Of a stretch of DNA of 64,000 nt, positions 48,803 through 57,296 are shown one piece after another. The notes under the pieces were generated by a model. It saw only the letters and a list, made by a program, of their open reading frames with translations. It did not search any database and was not told where the DNA came from. This stretch comes from Clostridiales bacterium. GTDB taxonomy: Bacteria > Bacillota > Clostridia > Oscillospirales > Oscillospiraceae. Within the stretch, counting starts at the first letter, position 1, and each line of letters begins with the position of its first letter. The stretch is taken from the NCBI GenBank assembly GCA_004558025.1, contig SFEG01000005.1:62001-126000 (forward strand). Reading direction: 5' to 3'. The position numbers were made by a program, and so were the translations under genes.

Positions 48803-49080
48803 CAGAACCCCGCCTTTCTTATGCCGAACAGGAGAGAGCGCAGCGTGAGGGTTAGCTCGTGGTGGTCAGCCTCCTCACGATGCTCAAAGAGGTACGCCAC
48901 GGTATAGAGAACCGCTGTGCGAACCTGATCGCCCGGACAGCCGTTCAGCTCCTCAATGCTCATCCTCGCCACATCGGCGCACAGGTTTTCGGCGGCGTTT
49001 ATCAAGGTCTCCAGAAGGTTGTCCTCGTCGTCGTAGTCCACACGGAGATACTGCTTGATTTCTTCAAGAGTCACTATCAT
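48802..49080 (-). CDS. Head-tail connector protein (gp6-like)
   Basis: The protein has 92 residues from ATG 49080, with TCGGAGG upstream; the longer frame passes through the terminator hairpin and is not credible. LEEIKQYLRVDYDDEDNLLE and LINAAENLCADVARMSIEEL with LFGIRKAGF match the phage_gp6 DNA-packaging/connector family, which forms a ring under the portal. Confidence 0.88.
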   Translation of the reverse strand: MIVTLEEIKQYLRVDYDDEDNLLETLINAAENLCADVARMSIEELNGCPGDQVRTAVLYTVAYLFEHREEADHHELTLTLRSLLFGIRKAGF

Positions 49081-49093
49081 GCGATAACCTCCG

Positions 49094-49126
49094 AAAAAGG
49101 GACTCCGGCGGTCAAGCCGGAGTCCC
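49094..49126 (-). terminator. Internal terminator between capsid and connector genes
   Basis: Perfect 11-bp stem (GGGACTCCGGC, 49099-49109, with 49116-49126), six-base loop, and on the minus strand five T after it. It sits downstream of the head-fibre gene and only 14 bases before the connector start, so it may lower transcription of the neck and tail genes relative to the capsid. Confidence 0.78.
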
Positions 49127-49132
49127 ACAGAA

Positions 49133-49357
49133 TCATTCCTCGTCTGCCGCCATCAGACCGGCGGTCTTGAGCTTGGTGAGCAGAGCGTTGAATTCATCTT
49201 TCAGAGCGGCAACGGTAGTGGCGGTGCTGTCCGCCTGATTCTCAGCCGGGGTGAAGGAGTTGCCCTCCACCTCACAGCCTTCCTCAAAAATTACCTTGCC
49301 GCCGAAATGGGTGACATCGCCGCCCTGTTCAGTATAGTTTTTGGCGTTATAGCTCAT
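49133..49357 (-). CDS. Head fibre-like small protein
   Basis: The protein has 74 residues: MSYNAKNYTEQGGDVTHFGG, KVIFEEGCEVEGNSFTPAE and a C-terminal helix FNALLTKLKTAGLMAADEE. This looks like head fibre or decoration proteins of Firmicutes siphophages that follow the capsid gene. It lies just before the internal terminator. The call rests on position and composition. Confidence 0.65.
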   Translation of the reverse strand: MSYNAKNYTEQGGDVTHFGGKVIFEEGCEVEGNSFTPAENQADSTATTVAALKDEFNALLTKLKTAGLMAADEE

Positions 49358-49372
49358 GGCTTACCTCCCGGC

Positions 49373-50578
49373 TCAAGCCTTCATTTTGAGGACCTTGATA
49401 GCCTCAGGGAGGATGAGCTTGCCGTCGACACGCTGGGTGGCGACGAAACCGGTCTGATCGGTGGTAGCGTAAAGCTCAGAGAGCTTCTTGAACACACGAC
49501 CCTGGCGGTCGGCAATCCAGTAGTAGTTGAAATCACCGAAAGCGATAACCTTCGCGCCGGCCTCGATAGTGGGAACGGCGGTGGAGGTATAGACGGGTCT
49601 GCCGAGCAGAGTGTCGGGGGTGTCCGCCGTGAGAGCGGGCTGCCACAGGTAGTTGCCGTTACCGTCCTTGAGCTTGCGAACGGCCTTGACGGTCGCGTCG
49701 TTGACCACCCACACGGCTTTCTTACGGTAGGGAGCGCCGAGGGAGTAGAAGAGGTCGATGATTTCATCGGCGGTGATGGCGGTAGAGCTTGCGGCGGTCA
49801 CGCCGACCTCAGCGCCGCCGGTAGAGTTGAAGATGCCGGTGGGCTTACCGTCGCCGTCGCCGTTGAAGAAGGCGTCCTCTTCCTTTGCGCCGATACGTCT
49901 GGTGAACTCCTTGGAGATGTACTCTTCAAGGTTGAACACGGAGTCGTGGAGCAGCTCGTTGGAAACCTTGATGAGGGTGCCGAGCTTGTAAGCGCCGATG
50001 GAGACCTGAGAGAAGGCGTCGTCGCTCTCGCTGATGGTGCCCTCCTCATCGACCCAGGACGCGGTGCCCTTGGTGGCGACAACGGGAATCTTGCGGTCGC
50101 CGGATGCGGTGTTGATGGTATGAGCGATTTTGCGGAAGATGTTCTCTTCCTCCAGCCCCTCAATCAGGGTATGCTCAAACTCGTCGGGAACGAGGTATCC
50201 GCCCTCGCTGTCGGTGCCGATCTGCAGAGCGTTCAGGACTTCGGGCATGGGAGACTTCTGACGCATGGCGTTCCAGAAGCTCTTCTTGTACGCCTTTGCC
50301 TTTGTGCCGGTCGCCTCGTCCTCAGCGGAAACGGCAGCGGTATGAGGCTTTTCGGTGATGGGGCTGTTGATGGGCTTGCGGAGTTCGGCATCGAGTGCCT
50401 CCTGACGCTCGGCACGGGAAATCTCTCTGCCGAGGTCGGAAATCTCCTGTTCCATCTTGACATAGGCGGCATCGTCCTCAGCGGAGAGAGTGCCGTTTTC
50501 CTTGCGGTGGGATTCGAGGAAAGCCTTGGTGCCTTCCCACAGCTTTGCGCGTTTTTCACGCAGTTCAAGTGCAGTCAT
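49373..50578 (-). CDS. Major capsid protein (HK97 fold, prophage 2)
   Basis: The protein has 401 residues with a coiled-coil scaffold-like N-terminus (REKRAKLWEGTKAFLESHRK, removed on maturation in relatives) followed by an HK97 coat domain: GGYLVPDEFEHTLIEGLEEE, HTINTASGDRKIPVVATKGT, KVSNELLHDSVFNLEEYISK, FYSLGAPYRKKAVWVVNDAT and a C-terminal FGDFNYYWIADRQGRVFKKL. The N-terminal part is the delta domain. Preceded by GAGG. The upstream ClpP-type protease is expected to trim it. Confidence 0.92.
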   Translation of the reverse strand: MTALELREKRAKLWEGTKAFLESHRKENGTLSAEDDAAYVKMEQEISDLGREISRAERQEALDAELRKPINSPITEKPHTAAVSAEDEATGTKAKAYKKSFWNAMRQKSPMPEVLNALQIGTDSEGGYLVPDEFEHTLIEGLEEENIFRKIAHTINTASGDRKIPVVATKGTASWVDEEGTISESDDAFSQVSIGAYKLGTLIKVSNELLHDSVFNLEEYISKEFTRRIGAKEEDAFFNGDGDGKPTGIFNSTGGAEVGVTAASSTAITADEIIDLFYSLGAPYRKKAVWVVNDATVKAVRKLKDGNGNYLWQPALTADTPDTLLGRPVYTSTAVPTIEAGAKVIAFGDFNYYWIADRQGRVFKKLSELYATTDQTGFVATQRVDGKLILPEAIKVLKMKA

Positions 50579-50595
50579 GTTTTTACCTCCAAAAA

Positions 50596-51333
50596 TTAGT
50601 ATTTGAGTAAATTGAGCCGCTCCATCAGTTCGTTGACGGTGCGGCCTTCGGGCTTGGGCGGTTCTGCCTTGTGTCTGGCACGAACCTTTTCAATGATTTT
50701 GTTGACCACAGCCTGTTCCACGCTTTTTGCGGAGAAGGCATAGGCGTCAACATTTGTGGGGGTGCGTTTGGGGTCTGTCAGCATTTCGTCGGCAAATCCA
50801 AACTCAATGGCTTTTTTCGCGTTCATCCAGGTCTCGGCGTCCATCATGTGAGAGAGCTGTGCGTGGGAGAGACCTGTGCGAATTTCGTAGGCGTTGATGA
50901 TGCTTTCTTTGACCTCTTCCAGCATGGCGATGACCTCTTCCATATCCTTGTGGTCTCCGAAAGCCGCTGTAGCGGGGTTGTGAATCATCATCATTGCCGT
51001 AGGCGACATCAGGACACGGGTTCCCGCCATAGCGATAACGGAGGCGGCGGACGCTGCCATGCCGTCGACAATTACCGTGACCTCGCCCGTGTAGTCCATG
51101 AGAGCGGTGTAAATCTGGCTTGCCGCGTTGCAGTCGCCGCCGGGTGAGTTAATCCAGATGGTCACGGGACCTGAGCCTGAAAAAAGCTCCTCTCTGAACA
51201 TTTGGGGAGTGATGTCGTCATCGAACCACGACTCTTCGGCTATCGTGCCGTAGAATTCAAGCACCCTCTCTCCGGTGCCGTCCCCGTCCGCCTGATTCTT
51301 CCACGTCCAGAATTTCCTCTTCGGATTCTTCAT
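50596..51333 (-). CDS. Head maturation protease (ClpP-like)
   Basis: The protein has 245 residues from ATG 51333 with AAGGAGG upstream; the last part of the portal gene overlaps it by 77 bases. The ClpP-type serine is in GMAASAASVIAMAG, the histidine in MMMIHNPATAAFG, and the fold carries IWINSPGGDCNAASQI. It is the S14-family prohead protease that cuts the capsid delta domain. The long C-terminal tail (RARHKAEPPKPEGRTVNELM) may bind scaffold. Confidence 0.9.
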   Translation of the reverse strand: MKNPKRKFWTWKNQADGDGTGERVLEFYGTIAEESWFDDDITPQMFREELFSGSGPVTIWINSPGGDCNAASQIYTALMDYTGEVTVIVDGMAASAASVIAMAGTRVLMSPTAMMMIHNPATAAFGDHKDMEEVIAMLEEVKESIINAYEIRTGLSHAQLSHMMDAETWMNAKKAIEFGFADEMLTDPKRTPTNVDAYAFSAKSVEQAVVNKIIEKVRARHKAEPPKPEGRTVNELMERLNLLKY

Positions 51334-52591
51334 CGTTTTCCTCCTTTCCGCTGTCATTCGGGGTATTTGCAAAAGCTCCGGCGTCTTTCAACGGGAGCAT
51401 ATTGCCGTTTACAAGGTACAGGTCGCCGCCCTCCTCTGCCGGAATGCGGTCAAGGTTTTCCAGCGCCCGGATGTCATTTGCGCTCATCCATCCGTTTTGT
51501 CTGGCAACGGCGTACCCGTTCATGCGGGACTGATAGTCGCCCCTCAGCAAGCCCTCAACATTGAACTTGACAAAGAACAGCTTCTTTTCCTCCGGGGAGA
51601 GGAGCGAGCGCATAATGGACTGCTCCCACCGGGTGACCCAGGGGTCAAGCGTGTACTTCACAAATTCGAGGCTTTGCTGCTCAATATTGGAAAAGCTCGA
51701 CTTTTCCAAATCGCCGATCATGTGCGGCGGAATGCGGAAAATTCGAGCTATTTCGTTGATTTGGAATTTTCGCGTCTCCAGAAACTGAGCCTGTTCGGGA
51801 GCGATGGAAATCGGCGTGTATTTCATACCCTCCTCCAGCACGGCCACTTTGCCGCTGTTGGATGAGCCGCCGAACTGACTCTGCCATGCGTCACGCACAC
51901 GCTGAGGGTCTTTTATCGTGCCGGGATGCTCAAGGACTCCGCTCGGAGCGGCTCCGTTCGAGAAGAACTTCGACCCATACTCCTCAGTCGCAATGGCAAG
52001 CCCGATGGCGTTTTTCGCCATCGCTATCGGGGAATAGCCGACAAGCCCGTCAAAGCCCAGCCCCGGAATATGGAGAACATCCTGAGGCATGAGAATGACC
52101 GTTGTGCCGGTCATGGTCGGAGCTTCATCGTTTGAGCGGCTGTAGCTGTAATAGAGCTGACCTTTCTCGTCACGGTCGACCGTCATTCTGTTGGGCATCA
52201 GGGGGTAGAGGGCTACGATTTCGCCTTTTCCGTTCCTGATAATCTGTGCGTAAGCGTTGCCCCAGAGGAGCAAATGGGTCATCAGGGTCTCCCTGAAAAC
52301 GAAAGAGGACATTTCTGGGTTCGGCTCATCGTGGAGCAGAGCATACAGCGCGTGGTCGGTGGCTTTCGTTTTTGAGCCGCTCTCGTCGTAGCGGTAAAGG
52401 TGGAGCGGCAGACCGGCGATAGCCTCGGCGAGAATTCTCACGCACGAGTACACAGCGGTCATCTGCATTGCCGAGCGCTCATTCACCGTTTTCCCTGACG
52501 TAGTTCCGCCCATGAAAAAGCTGTAGGTGCTGCCGGCTGTTCTGTTCTCGGGCTTGTCCCTTGAGCGGAAAAGCCCGTCAAATAGTCCCAT
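51257..52591 (-). CDS. Phage portal protein (HK97-type, prophage 2)
   Basis: The protein has 444 residues from ATG 52591 with ACAGGAGG upstream. It begins MGLFDGLF and carries the portal motifs VNERSAMQMTAVYSCVRILA, GNAYAQIIRNGKGEIVALYP, VLHIPGLGFDGLVGYSPIAM and IEQQSLEFVKYTLDPWVTRW. It makes the DNA entry ring of the head. The acidic C-terminus (EEENDEESEEEILDVEESG) overlaps the protease gene. It forms one transcription unit with TerL and capsid. Confidence 0.93.
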   Translation of the reverse strand: MGLFDGLFRSRDKPENRTAGSTYSFFMGGTTSGKTVNERSAMQMTAVYSCVRILAEAIAGLPLHLYRYDESGSKTKATDHALYALLHDEPNPEMSSFVFRETLMTHLLLWGNAYAQIIRNGKGEIVALYPLMPNRMTVDRDEKGQLYYSYSRSNDEAPTMTGTTVILMPQDVLHIPGLGFDGLVGYSPIAMAKNAIGLAIATEEYGSKFFSNGAAPSGVLEHPGTIKDPQRVRDAWQSQFGGSSNSGKVAVLEEGMKYTPISIAPEQAQFLETRKFQINEIARIFRIPPHMIGDLEKSSFSNIEQQSLEFVKYTLDPWVTRWEQSIMRSLLSPEEKKLFFVKFNVEGLLRGDYQSRMNGYAVARQNGWMSANDIRALENLDRIPAEEGGDLYLVNGNMLPLKDAGAFANTPNDSGKEENDEESEEEILDVEESGGRGRHRREGA

Positions 52592-52696
52592 ACAAAAACC
52601 TCCTGTTTTGTAGTTTTTCCTCTGGGGTTCGACTGCATTCGACACGGGGTTTGCGGTATAACTGTCGTACAAATCGTCCAGAAGGAGTGATAAGCT

Positions 52697-52897
52697 GTGA
52701 AAAACAGAATCAGAAAGGCATACCTCTACCTCAGCCTCGAATACCATTGAAGCTTTATCCGCCGATATCGCAGAAAGATGGGAAAGCTCTATGACTCAGG
52801 TGTCGGGCTTTCCGACCCCCGAATGCTCAAGCTGAACAGCCGCAGCTCAAGGCATTGTCTTGCGGTAACCGAGGGAGAGGCGGAGTTCCTTCGCCTT
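52697..52897 (+). pseudogene. Antisense-oriented small gene with in-frame TGA, between portal and TerL
   Basis: A plus-strand frame starts at GTG 52697 with AAGGAGTG upstream and reads VKNRIRKAYLYLSLEYH, then TGA at 52748, and continues in the same frame as SFIRRYRRKMGKLYDSGVGL and LKLNSRSSRHCLAVTEGEAE up to the terminase gene. The good ribosome site and protein-like composition on both sides of the stop suggest a gene broken by one stop codon, or a tightly spaced pair. The frame keeps running antisense to the terminase, so its natural end is unknown. The function is unknown. Confidence 0.5.
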
Positions 52898-54508
52898 TCA
52901 GATAAAAAGCAAGCCCCGCTCATCATAGACCGAGGCACCGGTGTCGTTGCCGCAACGGATAGCTCTGTCAAGAGCCATGACCGTGGCGACGGCACCGTCG
53001 ATTTTTTCCGTCGACCGTTCCTTGTCGGGCTTTATGTTCCCAGCGGGGTCGGTGCGGATATAAATGTTGTCCATCATCCAGCGGAGAACGGGGTGACCGC
53101 CGTGGGCAATCCGCTCCTCAAGGACGAGCTTCATGAGTTCCTTCGTCGGAGGACTCATGTCTTTGAACCCCTGCCCGAAAGGAATAACGGTATAGCCCAT
53201 GCCCTCAAGGTTCTGCACCATCTGCACAGCGCCCCAGCGGTCAAACGCGATCTCCCTGATGTTGTAGCGCTCACCGAGGCTTTCAATAAAACGCTCGATG
53301 TAGCCGTAGTGAACGACGTTACCCTCCGTGGTTTGGAGAAAGCCCTGGCGCTCCCATACGTCATAAGGCACATGGTCGCGGTTTACCCTCTGAGCCATGT
53401 TCTCCTCCGGTATCCAGAAGAAGGGCATGACCACGAATTTGTCCTCCTCGTCAAGAGGAGGAAAGACAAGCACAAACGCCGTAATATCCGTGGTGGAGGC
53501 AAGGTCGAGTCCGCCGTAGCAGACACGCCCCTCAAGCTCCTCCGGGTCAACGGCAAACGCGCACTTGTCCCATTTCTCCATCGGCATCCACCTGACAGCC
53601 TGTTTGACCCATTGATTCAAACGGAGCTGACGAAAGGCGTTCTCTTCTCCGGGGTTCTGCTTCGCGGACTCACAGGCGGCTTTCACTTTGTCGATGCCGA
53701 CCGTGATGCCCAGAGAGGGGTTTGCCTTTTTCCAGACCGCCGGGTCTGTCCAGTCATCGTTCTCGTCCGCTCCGTAAATCACAGGGTAAAAAGTAGGGTC
53801 GATTTTGCGACCCTCAAGGATATCCTTTGCCTTTTGGTGTGTCTCGTAGCAGATGGATTTCGTATCGGTACCGGCAGTCGTTATGAGGAAATACAGCGGC
53901 TGGGTTCTGGCGTCGCCCGAACCCTTTGTCATAACATCAAAGAGCTTTCGGTTCGGCTGAGTGTGGAGTTCGTCAAAAACCACCCCGCTGATGTTAAAAC
54001 CGTGCTTTGAGTAAGCCTCGGCGGACAGCACCTGATAAAAGCTGTTCGTGGGCAGATAGACGATACGCTTTGTTGCGGTCAGAATTTTGACCCTCCGGTT
54101 CAGCGCCGGACACATCCTGACCATGTCGGCGGCGACATCGAAAACGATGCCGGCCTGCTGGCGGTCAGCGGCACAGCCGTAGACCTCAGCTCTTTCCTCA
54201 CCGTCTCCGCAACAAAGTAAAAGGGCAATCGCAGCGGCAAGCTCCGATTTGCCCATTTTTTTCGGTATTTCCACATAGGCGGTATTGAACTGCCTGTACC
54301 CGTTCGGTTTCAGGACACCGAACAGGTCACGGATTATCTGCTCCTGCCAGTCGATAAGCTCGAACGGCTTTCCCGCCCATGTGCCTTTTGTATGGCATAG
54401 GCACTGGATGAAATTCACGGCGTAGTCGGCGGAGGCTTTATCGTAGTGAGAACCCTCCGCCATAAAAGGCGTGGGCTTGTACTTCTTGAGTTTTCTGATT
54501 AATCTCAC
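52898..54508 (-). CDS. Terminase large subunit (prophage 2)
   Basis: DNA-packaging motor/nuclease, about 536 residues from GTG 54508, the earliest likely start; the start is uncertain because no ATG has a proper ribosome site (ATG 54463 and 54553 are alternatives). ATPase motif AYVEIPKKMGKSELAAAI (a Walker A variant of the Terminase_1 type), Walker B GVVFDELHTQP, then nuclease-domain motifs YGGLDLASTTDITAFVL, IREIAFDRWGAV and a final STEKIDGAVATVMALDRAI. It belongs to the HK97/P27-type group that matches the small subunit found at 62.5 kb. Confidence 0.92.
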   Translation of the reverse strand: MRLIRKLKKYKPTPFMAEGSHYDKASADYAVNFIQCLCHTKGTWAGKPFELIDWQEQIIRDLFGVLKPNGYRQFNTAYVEIPKKMGKSELAAAIALLLCCGDGEERAEVYGCAADRQQAGIVFDVAADMVRMCPALNRRVKILTATKRIVYLPTNSFYQVLSAEAYSKHGFNISGVVFDELHTQPNRKLFDVMTKGSGDARTQPLYFLITTAGTDTKSICYETHQKAKDILEGRKIDPTFYPVIYGADENDDWTDPAVWKKANPSLGITVGIDKVKAACESAKQNPGEENAFRQLRLNQWVKQAVRWMPMEKWDKCAFAVDPEELEGRVCYGGLDLASTTDITAFVLVFPPLDEEDKFVVMPFFWIPEENMAQRVNRDHVPYDVWERQGFLQTTEGNVVHYGYIERFIESLGERYNIREIAFDRWGAVQMVQNLEGMGYTVIPFGQGFKDMSPPTKELMKLVLEERIAHGGHPVLRWMMDNIYIRTDPAGNIKPDKERSTEKIDGAVATVMALDRAIRCGNDTGASVYDERGLLFI

Positions 54509-54594
54509 CTCCAGAAAGGGAACAAAAAAAGCTGCCCCTCGGCGACTTCTCATATACGACCAAAAGAGCCGGTCGGCTCTCCTGGCGGTTTGGT

Positions 54595-54801
54595 TCAGGG
54601 CGCTACATAAATTGTGGTGTTTCCGCTGACTCCCTCGGCTTTGAGCTGCTCGGTGACCGCTTTTCTTGCCTCGGTGAGAGTCAGGTAACCGTCGACCCAC
54701 CAGAGCTTGCTCCCGTCGCGGTTCTCAAATGCCCAGCAGCCGCGCCCTCTCGGTGCTTTGCCGTGGCTGCGCTCGTAGTGGTAGTTGCTGAATTCGTACA
54801 T
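54595..54801 (-). CDS. Small protein before TerL, dsRNA-like beta domain
   Basis: The protein has 68 residues with GAGGAGG upstream. MYEFSNYHYERSHGKAPRGR and GCWAFENRDGSKLWWVDGYL with LTEARKAVTEQLKAEGV suggest a compact alpha-beta fold with conserved aromatic and glycine residues. I do not recognise the family. It is co-transcribed with the preceding gene and lies 86 bases before the large terminase start; a weak hairpin (54565-54580) sits between. Confidence 0.6.
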   Translation of the reverse strand: MYEFSNYHYERSHGKAPRGRGCWAFENRDGSKLWWVDGYLTLTEARKAVTEQLKAEGVSGNTTIYVAP

Positions 54802-54816
54802 TGCTGCCGCCTCCTC

Positions 54817-55188
54817 TCAAAGCTCAAAGGTCTCGCCTGTGAGGACGTTGACCACTCTTGTGCCTTTTCCGAAAGCGTTCCGCATCTCGTTCAGCTCCTC
54901 CTCAGAGGCGGGGCGGCGGGTTCTGCGGTACTCGGCAAGCTCACCGGCGACTTCGGCGTCTCTTGCCGCCTGAGTTGCTTCGGCGTTGACCTTGTCAGTG
55001 ATGTAGGTGAGTTTCTCAAGCAGGTCGCTCATCAGAACTCTGCCGATGCAGTTGCGGGCAATGCCGTCCTCGTCGATGGTAATCTGCCCGTTTTCAAGTT
55101 CCCGGCGCAGCTCGTCAAGCTCTTTCTCGGCGTTCTTTTTCCAGAACTCACCCAGGCTCCCGTTCAGCTCTCTCTCAAATCTTGTCAT
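54817..55188 (-). CDS. Coiled-coil protein of unknown function
   Basis: The protein has 123 residues with GGAGG upstream, highly charged and helical (LGEFWKKNAEKELDELRREL, EATQAARDAEVAGELAEYRR), ending in RVVNVLTGETFEL. It is probably a soluble coiled-coil adaptor. A 66-bp module lies just upstream, so it is likely the first gene of the transcript leading into TerL. No family is recognised. Confidence 0.65.
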   Translation of the reverse strand: MTRFERELNGSLGEFWKKNAEKELDELRRELENGQITIDEDGIARNCIGRVLMSDLLEKLTYITDKVNAEATQAARDAEVAGELAEYRRTRRPASEEELNEMRNAFGKGTRVVNVLTGETFEL

Positions 55189-55210
55189 GTTTTGTTCCTC
55201 CGTTCTTTAG

Positions 55211-55276
55211 GTTGTGTGTATATTAGCGTCATACCGGCGGAATATCCAGTAAAACATGAGCTGTAAAATACACAAA
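55211..55276 (-). repeat. 66-bp intergenic module, copy 2
   Basis: The copy before the coiled-coil gene. The GGAATATCCAGT block is at the same offset as in the other copies (AATATCCAGT at module positions 31-40), and CACAAA ends it; the ACATACTCTCG block is only partly kept here. Confidence 0.55.
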
Positions 55277-55300
55277 AACGAGAGCGCCGAACTGTGTATA

Positions 55301-55906
55301 TTATGAGGGATCGCCGTAGAGAATGAACCGAGCGTAAGCGCCGGGGTCGGAGTTGATGAGCTTGATGAGAGCGGTGTAGCCTCTGCCTTTAGCGAGGCGT
55401 TTGACCTCGGCGGCATCCAGCATATTCGTGAGACCGGTGTCCCTGATTGCGAAAATCTGCCGCTGAAGTTCAGGAGTAATGGTGTGACCCTCGTCCCTTT
55501 CGGCAGCCTCCCTCACGACGGAGGGGTCAAAACCGCAGTCCTTGTAACCCTGGGTGACGGTCGAATAGTAGGAGAACGAGGGACCCTCAAGGGGAAAGCG
55601 CTCATCCATGATGTAGACCATAGCTTTGACCGGCTTGCCCTCCAGCTCCACGGTGACCGTCTCTTTTCGGTAAAACCGGGGATAGCCCTCGTAGCGGTCA
55701 AGGCTTTTCTCGTCGGTGGGGGTAATCTCCCAGAGTAGAACCGGGACGCTGTCGCCCTCGCTCTTCTCAATGCTGAGGTATGAGCGGCGGAAGATGAGGC
55801 GGTAGTCTTTCAGCTCCGACGTGCCGAGAACCGTGGCGTGGGGGCAGCGGTATCGCATCTGCTCCAGATTGAGGTTACTGCCGTAGGCGATGTACATTTT
55901 GTTCAT
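55301..55906 (-). CDS. Gamma-glutamylcyclotransferase (AIG2-like)
   Basis: The protein has 201 residues from ATG 55906, with TGGAGG upstream. The substrate-binding YGSNLNLEQM is at the N-terminus and the catalytic glutamate region is YEGYPRFYRKETVTVEL, both as in the GGCT/AIG2 fold, which releases 5-oxoproline from gamma-glutamyl amines. The C-terminal third is helical. It lies 91 bases after an amidoligase gene; amidoligases form amide bonds to glutamate, so this enzyme may reverse or edit that modification. Confidence 0.88.
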   Translation of the reverse strand: MNKMYIAYGSNLNLEQMRYRCPHATVLGTSELKDYRLIFRRSYLSIEKSEGDSVPVLLWEITPTDEKSLDRYEGYPRFYRKETVTVELEGKPVKAMVYIMDERFPLEGPSFSYYSTVTQGYKDCGFDPSVVREAAERDEGHTITPELQRQIFAIRDTGLTNMLDAAEVKRLAKGRGYTALIKLINSDPGAYARFILYGDPS

Positions 55907-55997
55907 AGTGGTTTCCTCCATTTCTGTAGGTCGTGAATGACCCTTCTACCACCGAAAGCCCGCCGGAGGCGGGTTCGGGGGCCTGTGGCTATGTCAT

Positions 55998-56945
55998 TCA
56001 GGCGGCGCGTCCCATGCGGAAAGCGGCGTCGCCCTCAAGGTTCCGGGTGAGGATGAGCCTTGCGGTCTCAAATTCCTCTCCGATGAAGCCGAGGCGGAGG
56101 AGCCAGGTTCTCATCGCGTATTTGGGGTTCTCTTCCTGAGGCTGAATGGGGCTTGCACTCTTGACCTGCTTGGCGAGCTGGCTCAGAGCGAGGCAAAGCT
56201 GAATGTAGCTTTTCAGCTCTCCGGCGTGGAGTCCGCCCTTGCGCTCCGCCGTGGGGTTGGCGAATTGGAAGCATCTAAACTCAATCGTGCCGTGGGTGAA
56301 GCAAGCGTGGTAGTTGAGCATATGGTAGCGGCTGCCGTTGTAGTGGTCGTTTCTGCCGTAGCTTTCGCCCTGGCTTTCGTACCAGATGTCGGAGAGCTTG
56401 CTCATGGTGGTCGGCTTTTTCGCGTTGAGCTGGCGGAGGAACTCAGGGTCGACCGTGTTGCAGTAGCGGGCGATGCGGCTGCGGTCGATGCGGAGAGCGG
56501 AAATCAGGAGGTTCTCTCTTGCCGCCATGATGTTGGCAAGGTTGCGGAGGGTTTTCGCGTTGTGGTCGCCCAGCCCGATGTGAATGTGAACTCCGCACAT
56601 ATGAGCGGGGTCGCTCTTGGCTCCGTTGTGGCGGAGCTGGCGAATGATTTCGCAGAGGTCCTCAAGGTCGTCGTAGGTGAGAATCGGAGTTCCCATCTCG
56701 GTGCGCTCCTCGTCGCTGTCGGCGCGAATGCTTGAGTCTCTGGTAATCTTCCAGATTCTGCCCTTGCTGTCCTTGCAAGACCAGGCGCGGTAGCCGCCGC
56801 CGATGTAGCGGACGCTGCTCTCGGTGTGGTAGAAAGCGGCGATGGTCTTTGCCGCCTTCTCGCGGGTGATGTTGTACATTTCGACCTCTACGCCGATGGT
56901 CTGCTTTTTCATTTCCTCAATCTGAGTTCTGGTCTTGTCGTTCAT
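55998..56945 (-). CDS. Amidoligase-family enzyme
   Basis: A COOH-NH2 ligase of the amidoligase superfamily (glutamine-synthetase-like fold), 315 residues. Motifs: IGVEVEMYN near the start (metal/ATP glutamates), a THGTIEFRCFQF strand late in the protein, and GVHIHIGLGDHN in the centre, in the usual order of family signature elements. The C-terminal 43 residues (starting NPKYAMRTWLLRLGFIG) are shared with the neighbouring protein at 57274-58011. Family members are known or predicted to form peptide-like amide bonds, for example on cell wall or peptide tags. The substrate here is unknown. Confidence 0.85.
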   Translation of the reverse strand: MNDKTRTQIEEMKKQTIGVEVEMYNITREKAAKTIAAFYHTESSVRYIGGGYRAWSCKDSKGRIWKITRDSSIRADSDEERTEMGTPILTYDDLEDLCEIIRQLRHNGAKSDPAHMCGVHIHIGLGDHNAKTLRNLANIMAARENLLISALRIDRSRIARYCNTVDPEFLRQLNAKKPTTMSKLSDIWYESQGESYGRNDHYNGSRYHMLNYHACFTHGTIEFRCFQFANPTAERKGGLHAGELKSYIQLCLALSQLAKQVKSASPIQPQEENPKYAMRTWLLRLGFIGEEFETARLILTRNLEGDAAFRMGRAA

Positions 56946-56980
56946 GGTGAGCCTCCGTAAAAAGTAAGTGTTTTCCTTTC

Positions 56981-57046
56981 GGTGTACACATACTCTCGTA
57001 CAATCGGAGAAATATCCAGTTAATTATGCGCCATAAACTACACAAA
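56981..57046 (-). repeat. 66-bp intergenic module, copy 3
   Basis: The reference copy, 36 bases before the amidoligase start (minus strand). It contains ACATACTCTCGTA, GAAATATCCAGTTA, CCATAAACT and ACACAAA blocks in fixed positions. About 50 of 66 bases match the copy at 58031. Confidence 0.7.
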
Positions 57047-57068
57047 CATTTCAGCCGGGAATTGTGTA

Positions 57069-57296
57069 TTATTCGGGTATTTTACGGCATCTGTCAATGC
57101 CGTAAATGACGTGCAGACCTGAGCCGTTGTCCCAGCGCACCATGATTGAGCCGATGTCATCGACCCCGGTGACCGTTCCCTTTGTCCCCGGAGGAGGGGC
57201 ATAGGCATCGTCCATCTCCAAAAGCTCGACCCGGCATCCGACCGGGTAGTTTTCTCTGAGCGCCCGGAGCAGCTCAGGCTTGATATTCAGCGACAT
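57069..57296 (-). CDS. DUF4314 family protein
   Basis: The protein has 75 residues. LRENYPVGCRVELLEMDDAY, PPGTKGTVTGVDDIGSIMVR and WDNGSGLHVIYGIDRCRKIP match the DUF4314 family of small beta-barrel (SH3/KOW-like) proteins found in phages and conjugative elements of Firmicutes. It starts 23 bases inside the end of the upstream gene, so it is translationally coupled. Its function is unknown; a nucleic-acid-binding role is possible from the fold. Confidence 0.88.
   Translation of the reverse strand: MSLNIKPELLRALRENYPVGCRVELLEMDDAYAPPPGTKGTVTGVDDIGSIMVRWDNGSGLHVIYGIDRCRKIPE

Noticed and set aside
49307..50599. 430-codon plus-strand open frame
   Set aside because: Antisense to the capsid gene and its neighbour; shadow frame.
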